From JBDKFK01 sp039798745 (GTDB lineage: Bacteria > Patescibacteriota > Microgenomatia > UBA1406 > GWC2-37-13), in contig JBDKFK010000038.1 in the NCBI GenBank assembly GCA_039798745.1, positions 1 through 11,548 of the forward strand: a stretch of DNA of 11,548 nt. The letters run 5' to 3'. The translations under genes were made by a program, and so were the position numbers. Positions 6,586 through 11,548 of the stretch are shown one piece after another (positions within the stretch are counted from its first letter, which is position 1; each line of letters starts with the position of its first letter). The notes below the pieces were generated by a model. It worked only from the letters and a program-made list of their open reading frames with translations. It did not search any database and was not told where the DNA came from.

Positions 6586-7842
6586 ATGCAAGCACTATTT
6601 CTTTTGGCAGGTAATAACACGAGATTTTATCCTCTAAATACAGGCGCTCATAAGGCAATGACCATGCTTTATGGTAAGCCTCTTGTGGCTTACGCTGTTG
6701 AGTCGTTTATGAAATGCGGTATAAGGGATTTTGTGTTTGTTGTAAAAGGAAACACCGAAGAGCTCCGGACATACTTTCAAAACTGGGACATTACTGCTCA
6801 GTTCGCAGTCCAGCCTGAGGCAGCAGGTCAGGGTGATGCCATACTCTGTGCAAAGCAGTATATTCATGAGTCTTTTGTGGTAACCAATCCTTATCATATT
6901 GACGAAGAGTCTGAGATTCAGGGAATAATGAAGCTGTTTCAGGAAACAGACGCTGATGGAATAATTCCTGGCAAATATGAAGAGCGTATTCACGAATACG
7001 GAGCACTCATTTTAGAAAATAACCAGATAAAAGGCATTATTGAAAAGCCAAAACCGGGGGAAGAGCCTTCTCACTATAAAGCAACATCTTCGTATGTATT
7101 TAAGACTACCTTTCTTTCGTATCTGGAAAATGACAAGTCGGGACATTATTCGTATGAGAGTGCAATCTCGCGGTATGCCAGTGAACATCGAATACTTATG
7201 TATGAAATTCCAAAAGATCACGCCGCCGCTTCGCTCAAGTATCCATGGCAGTTACTTAAAATAAAAAATATTATTGCCAGAAATACTAAAGGATATGTCA
7301 ACCCTCATGCCTCAGTTGCCTCGACTGCGGTCATAAGTCCCGAGGCCTATATAGACGACGGCGCAAGGATTATGGACGGTGCGCACATCATTGGCCACAG
7401 CTATATTGGAAAGGATGCGTTGGTTGGGAATCATGCTGTTGTACGAGATAGTTCGATCGAAGCACGCGTGCAGGTTGGGGTGCATAGTGACATCGCCCGT
7501 TCGATCATTATGGAAGGCACTCACTCTCATGGAGGTGGATTTATCGGCGATTCTGTTATCGGACGAGACTGCCGTCTTGCTTACGGATTCACGGTTGCTA
7601 ACAAGCGTCTTGATAGAGAAGAAATTTTTGGATACATAGCCGACAAAAAGATTGCAACAGGCACAAATACTCTAGGTGTCTGCCTGGGCAACGGTGTTAA
7701 AACCGGAATACATGTGTCTCTTATGCCGGGAGTTTTGGTAGGAGCAGGCGCCGTACTTATGTCTGGTGTAATCGCATATCACAATGTGCCTGAAAAAATG
7801 ATGGTAACGTATAAACAGGAGCAGATACACAAACAGTTATAG
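6586..7842 (+). CDS. GlmU-like sugar-phosphate nucleotidyltransferase with left-handed beta-helix
   Basis: Two-domain protein of 418 residues. Residues 1-228 form a nucleotidyltransferase with LAGNNTRFYPLN (7-18), HKAM and GKPL (22-33), PEAAGQGDA (77-85) and EKPKPGEEP (153-161). Residues 238-395 are a left-handed beta-helix of hexapeptide repeats (for example VNPHASVASTAVISPEAYI, 238-256). This is the architecture of bifunctional GlmU and of archaeal-type UDP-GlcNAc pyrophosphorylase/acetyltransferases, so it probably makes UDP-GlcNAc for MurA, 2 bases upstream. The nucleotide loop is GNNTRF rather than GxGTRL, and the metal-binding GD strand reads TNPYHID (100-106), so substrate and even catalytic status are uncertain. 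A glucose- or mannose-1-phosphate transferase is an alternative. Its 3' end overlaps the convergent nuclease-fold gene by 6 bases. Confidence 0.75.
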   Translation: MQALFLLAGNNTRFYPLNTGAHKAMTMLYGKPLVAYAVESFMKCGIRDFVFVVKGNTEELRTYFQNWDITAQFAVQPEAAGQGDAILCAKQYIHESFVVTNPYHIDEESEIQGIMKLFQETDADGIIPGKYEERIHEYGALILENNQIKGIIEKPKPGEEPSHYKATSSYVFKTTFLSYLENDKSGHYSYESAISRYASEHRILMYEIPKDHAAASLKYPWQLLKIKNIIARNTKGYVNPHASVASTAVISPEAYIDDGARIMDGAHIIGHSYIGKDALVGNHAVVRDSSIEARVQVGVHSDIARSIIMEGTHSHGGGFIGDSVIGRDCRLAYGFTVANKRLDREEIFGYIADKKIATGTNTLGVCLGNGVKTGIHVSLMPGVLVGAGAVLMSGVIAYHNVPEKMMVTYKQEQIHKQL

Positions 7843-8553
7843 ATCTATTACTGCGGTTACCGGCATGTGGTCCGAAGCTTCTGATTGCTGAACAGTATAG
7901 TCTTTAACCTTCAAAGCAGGTGTCGCAAATATATGGTCAAATCTCCGTTTTTCGTTCATATTATATTTTATATTTATAAACGTGGGCTCTTTTGAATAAC
8001 CCCCGGTGTTCGTAAGCCTTGCTGTGAGTGGCTCCAGTGCAGCAGACGTGCCTTCGTTATTGAAATCTCCCATAAGTACCGTATGGTCTGTGAGAGTTGT
8101 GAGGAGTTTAGATATCTGTTGCTGTGTTGCTGCTCCCGCGTCTTCATGGTGAGGATGAAATATGTGGGTCGAAATAACGGTCAACTGTGTATTTCCAAGT
8201 TGAAGCTCTGCTCTGCAGGCCGTGCGTGGTTCTGTAGATACTGTCTGGTCATAGTGTGCTGCATCATTAAGTGCAATACAGGATTTACGCACAAATGGTT
8301 TTTTCGACAGCAATGCATTTCCGATCTCATACGCATCTGACCCTCTTGTAACCGCGACCGATTTACAATAATGCCATGCGCACCCCAACTCTCGTGCCAG
8401 AGCCTCAGCCACGTTTACACGATGACCGTCGATCTGTATTTCAGATACTTCCTGTAAGGCTATTACATCGGGATTAATCTTTCGGAGTGTTTCCAGTATA
8501 AGCTCAAAGTGCGTTCCTCGGTAAATATTCCAGGTAGTAAAGGTAGTAGGCAT
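7837..8553 (-). CDS. Endonuclease/exonuclease/phosphatase-family protein
   Basis: Small Mg-dependent phosphoesterase of the EEP (ExoIII/DNase I-like) fold, 238 residues from the ATG at 8553. Family motifs, numbered from that start: TWNIYRG (7-13), ALQEV (32-36, metal-binding Glu), STHIFHPH (128-135), MGDFNNEG (161-168), RFDHIF (204-209) and SDHMPVTA (227-234). All main catalytic residues are present, so it should be active on a phosphodiester or phosphomonoester; the substrate (DNA, nucleotide, lipid) cannot be told. There is no signal peptide or membrane segment. A GTG at 8577 would add 8 residues; I prefer the ATG because the first core strand begins at once. It is the only minus-strand gene, convergent with glmU and divergent from yvcK, so it is not part of the wall operons. 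Confidence 0.85.
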   Translation of the reverse strand: MPTTFTTWNIYRGTHFELILETLRKINPDVIALQEVSEIQIDGHRVNVAEALARELGCAWHYCKSVAVTRGSDAYEIGNALLSKKPFVRKSCIALNDAAHYDQTVSTEPRTACRAELQLGNTQLTVISTHIFHPHHEDAGAATQQQISKLLTTLTDHTVLMGDFNNEGTSAALEPLTARLTNTGGYSKEPTFINIKYNMNEKRRFDHIFATPALKVKDYTVQQSEASDHMPVTAVIDL

Positions 8554-8595
8554 AGGCAATAGTGTATAATTGAGCACACAGTCCGTTGTGAAGAC

Positions 8596-8624
8596 ATTAT
8601 ACTACAAATCTATTACAATTTAAG
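8596..8624 (-). promoter_or_regulatory. Putative promoter of the nuclease-fold gene
   Basis: On the minus strand a perfect TATAAT lies at 8601-8596, about 43 bases before the ATG at 8553. The -35 region is weak (TTAAAT at 8623-8618, 16-base spacer). No Shine-Dalgarno sequence precedes either candidate start. Confidence 0.45.
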
Positions 8625-8627
8625 AAC

Positions 8628-8641
8628 GTAGGAATTCCTAC
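8628..8641. promoter_or_regulatory. 14-bp perfect palindrome upstream of yvcK
   Basis: GTAGGAATTCCTAC is a perfect palindrome ending six bases before the yvcK ATG, in the divergent intergenic region 8554-8647. It could be a protein-binding site or a short RNA stem occluding the yvcK start. No second copy is evident in the window, so function is a guess. Confidence 0.25.
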
Positions 8642-8647
8642 CTATCT

Positions 8648-9619
8648 ATGAAAAAAATAACTGTTATTGGCGGAGGCACGGGTACATATGTTGTTCTCTC
8701 TGGCCTAAAAGGCCGGGATGTAGATCTTTCATCTATTGTAACAATGACAGATTCCGGCGGCTCGACAGGCCGGTTGCGCGATCAACTGGGTGTTCTTCCT
8801 CCCGGAGATCTGCGTCAGTCGCTTGTAGCCCTGTCAGAAGCGTCATTGCTGTGGCGTAAATTATTTCTCTACCGATTTGAAAACGGCGACCTTAAAGGAC
8901 ATAATTTTGGAAATATTTTTTTATCCGCGCTTGAGAAAGTGACCACAAACTACGACGAGGTTATAGATACAGCAAGCTATGTTCTTAAAACAAGAGGCGA
9001 TGTGATCCCCGTTACATTTGAAAAAGCACATTTATGTGTAGAATATGAAAGCGGAAAGATTATCAAGGAAGAGGGGAATATAGATGAAGATAATAATGAG
9101 AGCAGTCGCATTATTAAGGCATATCTGGAACCTAAGGTTAGCGCAAACCCTAAGGCTATGAAGCATATCCACGAGTCACAGATCATTATCATCGGACCCG
9201 GAGATCTGTACACGAGTGTTATACCTGTGCTGCTGGTTGACGGCATCAAAGAAAGTCTTATGGAAAGTAAAGCAAAAATTGTTTATAACTTAAATATGAT
9301 GACTAAGTCAGGGCAGACCATGAATTACAAAGCTAGCGATTATATCCGTGACCTGACACAGTATATAGGCCGGCCACCTGATATGGTTACCGTTAATAAT
9401 GGAAAAATATCTGACGAAGCCTTAGAATGGTATAAGATTAACGAAGAGTTTCCGGTGGAAAACGATCTTAAAGAAGCCGGATATAAGGGGAAGGTAATCG
9501 AAGAAGATCTGATAGATAAACAGGCACACGACAAATCAGCTTCGGATACATTGAGACGGTCGTTGCTACGGCATGATTCAGGCAAGTTAGCTAATATTAT
9601 ATTGGAGGCTATTGTATGA
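8648..9619 (+). CDS. yvcK: YvcK/CofD-family putative gluconeogenesis factor
   Basis: Member of the YvcK branch of the CofD-like family, 323 residues, close to the usual length. In Bacillus and mycobacteria YvcK binds UDP-GlcNAc and is needed for normal wall growth on gluconeogenic carbon; no CofD transferase activity is expected. Motifs: the N-terminal nucleotide loop VIGGGTGTYVVLSGL (6-20), TMTDSGGSTGRLR (32-44), LPPGDLRQ (50-57), GHNFGNIFLSAL (84-95), GPGDLYTS (183-190) and NMMTKSGQT (216-224). The ATG at 8648 has no Shine-Dalgarno sequence. It heads an operon with dgkA (ATGA overlap) and mraY. Its UDP-GlcNAc ligand links it functionally to murA and the GlmU-like gene. Confidence 0.9.
   Translation: MKKITVIGGGTGTYVVLSGLKGRDVDLSSIVTMTDSGGSTGRLRDQLGVLPPGDLRQSLVALSEASLLWRKLFLYRFENGDLKGHNFGNIFLSALEKVTTNYDEVIDTASYVLKTRGDVIPVTFEKAHLCVEYESGKIIKEEGNIDEDNNESSRIIKAYLEPKVSANPKAMKHIHESQIIIIGPGDLYTSVIPVLLVDGIKESLMESKAKIVYNLNMMTKSGQTMNYKASDYIRDLTQYIGRPPDMVTVNNGKISDEALEWYKINEEFPVENDLKEAGYKGKVIEEDLIDKQAHDKSASDTLRRSLLRHDSGKLANIILEAIV
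9604..9608 (+). promoter_or_regulatory. Strong Shine-Dalgarno sequence for dgkA inside yvcK
   Basis: GGAGG lies seven bases before the dgkA ATG, within the last codons of yvcK. It is the only strong site among the AT-rich genes here and probably supports reinitiation at the ATGA overlap. Confidence 0.6.
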
Positions 9620-9990
9620 TACGTACGTTACGCAAACATACGGTATCTTTTAAACATGCATTTTCGGGGATACTCTGGGTTCTTAAAACACAGCATAATT
9701 ACGTAGTACACATAGTACTGTCTATTATGGCGATTGTCCTGGGATTATTTCTTCACATATCTTACTTTGAATTCCTTATAATTATTCTGTTGGTTTTTTC
9801 CGGTCTAACCATAGAGACGGTAAATACAGCGATCGAAGAGGCCACGGATGCCATTGATACTAAATGGAGAGAAGATATAAAAATAGCCAAAGATGTTGCC
9901 GCAGGTGCGATGCTTATATACGCTATGGGTGCTGCAGTTCTTGCGCTTATCATATTCTTACCCAAGTTACTGGCTTATTTAGCATTTTAA
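9616..9990 (+). CDS. dgkA: DgkA-family lipid kinase (probable undecaprenol kinase)
   Basis: Small integral membrane kinase of 124 residues, the usual length. It phosphorylates diacylglycerol in E. coli and undecaprenol in Gram-positive bacteria. Three membrane helices are visible at about 31-49, 52-66 and 95-118. The family motif reads ETVNTAIEEATD (67-78), giving E67, N70, E74 and D78, followed by AKDVAAGA (91-98) with D93; the E74-D93 spacing equals that of E. coli E76-D95. The N-terminal motif reads TQHNYVVH (25-32), so the metal-binding Glu (E28 in E. coli) appears as Q26. The start overlaps the yvcK stop (ATGA) and has a GGAGG site. mraY follows after 13 bases, which argues for undecaprenol as substrate: the product would feed MraY directly. 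Confidence 0.88.
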   Translation: MIRTLRKHTVSFKHAFSGILWVLKTQHNYVVHIVLSIMAIVLGLFLHISYFEFLIIILLVFSGLTIETVNTAIEEATDAIDTKWREDIKIAKDVAAGAMLIYAMGAAVLALIIFLPKLLAYLAF

Positions 9991-10003
9991 ACCTGACGCA
10001 TTT

Positions 10004-11041
10004 ATGTCGTTATACTTATTTGTAACCTTAATATCATTCGGTATACATTTTGTCTGTATCATTCCCTTCATTAACTTCCTATACGGCATGAAGTTTCAGC
10101 GTAAGGATCAAGCCACCAAAGATGCGTTTGATAAACCAACGCCTATATTCGATAAATTTCATCAGCACAAAAGCGGTACACCTGTAGGTGGAGGTATTTT
10201 AATTGTCATACTGACCACAATACTCTTTATTTTTTTCCTGTTTTTGTTCGCGTTGTTTAACCAATCCCTTCATTCCAACTTTCCTTCGGTGATAGGGGAG
10301 ATCAAAATTATCCTTTTTACCTTCATAAGTTTCGCGTTTCTTGGTATCTACGACGACCTTAATAAAATATTTTTCTGGAAGAAACAACGATTCTTTGGAC
10401 TCAGACTGAGGCACAAACTTATCATAGAGATAATACTTGCCTTCATAATCTCGTACTGGTTATTTGCTGATCTCAAGATCGACTTCATTAATGTGCCTTT
10501 CTTTCAGGTATTTAATCTCTCTTATTTTTATATATTATTTGCTGCATTTGTCATTGTCGCTTTTGCCAATGCGGTCAATATAACCGATGGACTGGATGGG
10601 TTAGCCAGCGGAATTCTTATGATTTCTCTCACCACATTCTGGGTAATCGCGCGGGCAATAATCGATGTGCCGACCTCTATTTTTATAGCGGTTTGGCTCG
10701 GAGGCATGATAGCATTTCTTTATTTCAACATATACCCTGCCCGTATTATCATGGGCGACACAGGGGCTTTGGCATTCGGAGCCACGTTTGCCGTAATAGG
10801 GCTTGTCCTGGGAAAAACGTTTGCCCTGCCTATTATTGGTGGTGTGTTTGTGGTTGAGATTATAAGCTCATTTGGTCAGCTGATGAGCAAAAAATATAGG
10901 AAGAAAAAAATGTTTCCGGTCGCGCCGTTCCATTTATGGCTACAACTCAAAGGATGGCCTGAGCCTAAAATCGTTATGCGTTTCTGGATAATATCTATTC
11001 TGTTCGCCTTTATCGGCCTCATGATCTCATTCATGAAATAA
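10004..11041 (+). CDS. mraY: Phospho-N-acetylmuramoyl-pentapeptide-transferase (MraY)
   Basis: Polytopic membrane enzyme that moves phospho-MurNAc-pentapeptide from UDP to undecaprenyl phosphate, making lipid I. 345 residues, about ten hydrophobic helices. Motifs: HKSGTPVGGG (55-64), the Asp pair D117-D118 in YDDLNK, NAVNITDGLDGLA (189-201) and IMGDTGALAFG (249-259) with catalytic D252, then APFHLWLQLKGWPEPKIVMR (307-326). GTP, the NxxDGxDG motif and the C-terminal RFW place it in MraY rather than WecA/TagO. The HHH motif preceding xELKGW is reduced to one His (H310, then Leu-Trp). The ATG, preceded by TTT, has no Shine-Dalgarno sequence. Last gene of the yvcK-dgkA operon; the palindromic repeat units follow 11 bases downstream. 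Confidence 0.92.
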   Translation: MSLYLFVTLISFGIHFVCIIPFINFLYGMKFQRKDQATKDAFDKPTPIFDKFHQHKSGTPVGGGILIVILTTILFIFFLFLFALFNQSLHSNFPSVIGEIKIILFTFISFAFLGIYDDLNKIFFWKKQRFFGLRLRHKLIIEIILAFIISYWLFADLKIDFINVPFFQVFNLSYFYILFAAFVIVAFANAVNITDGLDGLASGILMISLTTFWVIARAIIDVPTSIFIAVWLGGMIAFLYFNIYPARIIMGDTGALAFGATFAVIGLVLGKTFALPIIGGVFVVEIISSFGQLMSKKYRKKKMFPVAPFHLWLQLKGWPEPKIVMRFWIISILFAFIGLMISFMK

Positions 11042-11052
11042 TCAAGTCGTAA

Positions 11053-11094
11053 TTGTCATACTCGCGAAGGCGAGTATCCAGACTACAATGTACC
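11053..11094 (-). repeat. Palindromic repeat unit 2a
   Basis: Minus-strand copy of unit 1a, same length (42 bases). The first 19 bases (unit orientation) match 18 of 19 and the last 7 match fully; differences fall in the hairpin. The stem is 8 bp (11058-11065 with 11070-11077), loop GAAG on the plus strand. Three stem pairs differ from unit 1a and all three are compensated. It lies just after mraY and has no T-run. Confidence 0.85.
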
Positions 11095-11105
11095 GTCTTT
11101 GTTAA

Positions 11106-11139
11106 TAGTCTAGATTCCCGTCTGCACGGGAATGACAGG
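11106..11139 (+). repeat. Palindromic repeat unit 2b
   Basis: Plus-strand copy with GTCTAG, an 8-bp stem (11114-11121 with 11126-11133), loop CTGC and a GACA tail. It matches unit 1a across the stem and loop except for one compensated pair. Units 2a and 2b form an inverted pair with tails facing inward, opposite to the 5081-5226 element. The 3' edge supplies an AGGA upstream of the next start. Confidence 0.85.
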
Positions 11140-11146
11140 ACATTAT

Positions 11147-11548
11147 ATGTTCAAGCTTAAGCTTCACAAATATATCTGGCTTATCATTGCTATAGGAGCG
11201 ATTGTATATCTCAACAGCATTTTTAATGGATTTGTCTGGGATGACGAAGAGCAAATACTCAACAACGTAGCGGTGCATTCTGTAGCAAACATCCCCTCCT
11301 TCTTTTTCGGCAGCACCTTTAACACCGGAGGAACCGGAGCCTTAGGAGGTGTATATTATCGTCCTGTAATGATGATATTCTTTACTCTGCTCTATGGACT
11401 TGTCGGTCCACATGCAATGCTCTTCCACCTTATACAGGTTATATTACATATAACAATTGCCGCAATGCTTTTTTATTTCTTCATAAAGTTCTTTAAGCAT
11501 ACAACCGCTCTTTTCCTCAGTCTTATATTTCTTGTCCATCCGATGAAT
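11147..11548 (+). CDS. GT-C/TMTC-type multi-pass membrane protein, 3'-partial
   Basis: An open frame from the ATG at 11147 to the window end encodes 134 residues with no stop. A short basic N-terminus precedes a membrane helix (about 10-28), then GFVWDDEEQILNN (28-40), a loop, YYRPVMMIFFTLLYGLVG (70-87), FHLIQVILHITIAAMLFYFF (93-112) and LFLSLIFLVHP (122-132). The helix-WDDxxxIxxN, YYRP, FHLxxxxLH and LFLVHP series is typical of membrane GT-C glycosyltransferase-like proteins that often carry C-terminal TPR repeats (TMTC type). The acidic pair D32-D33 sits where these enzymes place the catalytic, lipid-sugar-binding loop. Substrate unknown; the TPR part, if any, is beyond the window. AGGA lies six bases upstream of the ATG, at the edge of repeat unit 2b. 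Confidence 0.8.
   Translation, partial: MFKLKLHKYIWLIIAIGAIVYLNSIFNGFVWDDEEQILNNVAVHSVANIPSFFFGSTFNTGGTGALGGVYYRPVMMIFFTLLYGLVGPHAMLFHLIQVILHITIAAMLFYFFIKFFKHTTALFLSLIFLVHPMN

Noticed and set aside
5099..11139. Hairpin repeats as a CRISPR array
   Set aside because: Only four dispersed units in both orientations, no regular spacing or spacers, and no cas genes.
1..11548. Alternative genetic code with TGA as glycine
   Set aside because: pgeF, murB and yvcK all end naturally at TGA at family-typical C-termini.

Overview
The window suggests a Patescibacteria (Candidate Phyla Radiation) genome, Microgenomates- or Parcubacteria-like. The evidence is AT-rich coding sequence, short tightly packed genes, a MurE without its N-terminal UDP-binding domain, several pared-down peptidoglycan enzymes, and almost no Shine-Dalgarno sequences. 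TGA is used as a stop (pgeF, murB, yvcK), so the UGA-glycine code of Gracilibacteria/Absconditabacteria does not apply. The phylum call is an inference from protein character; no marker gene is present.

Layout. (1) 1-722 is a GC-rich segment unlike the rest. It has two short unrecognised ORFs, a consensus Shine-Dalgarno sequence and a strong hairpin. It is either transferred DNA (actinobacterial or phage flavour) or an assembly join. (2) A good sigma70-type promoter (739-767) drives a cluster murE-pgeF-murC-murB, then a palindromic repeat element, then murA and a GlmU-like nucleotidyltransferase. (3) A minus-strand endonuclease/exonuclease/phosphatase-fold gene (7837-8553) runs convergent to glmU and divergent from the next operon. 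(4) yvcK-dgkA-mraY form a second tight operon. (5) 11042-11146 holds two more copies of the palindromic repeat. (6) A multi-pass membrane protein of the GT-C/TMTC type begins at 11147 and runs off the window.

Together the genes cover much of the cytoplasmic and lipid-linked stage of peptidoglycan synthesis. The GlmU-like protein and MurA/MurB make and commit UDP-GlcNAc to UDP-MurNAc. MurC and MurE add amino acids, and PgeF probably proofreads the MurC product. DgkA may supply undecaprenyl phosphate and MraY makes lipid I. YvcK is a UDP-GlcNAc-binding regulator in better-studied bacteria. murD, murF, ddl and murG are not in the window.

The most unusual features are four copies of a small palindromic repeat whose stems show compensatory base changes (one pair forms a 146-bp element whose terminal inverted repeat contains the murB stop codon), the composition break at about 722, and altered signature residues in MurB, MurE, DgkA and MraY. 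No convincing new multi-gene system is visible; this is mainly a divergent core cell-wall locus.
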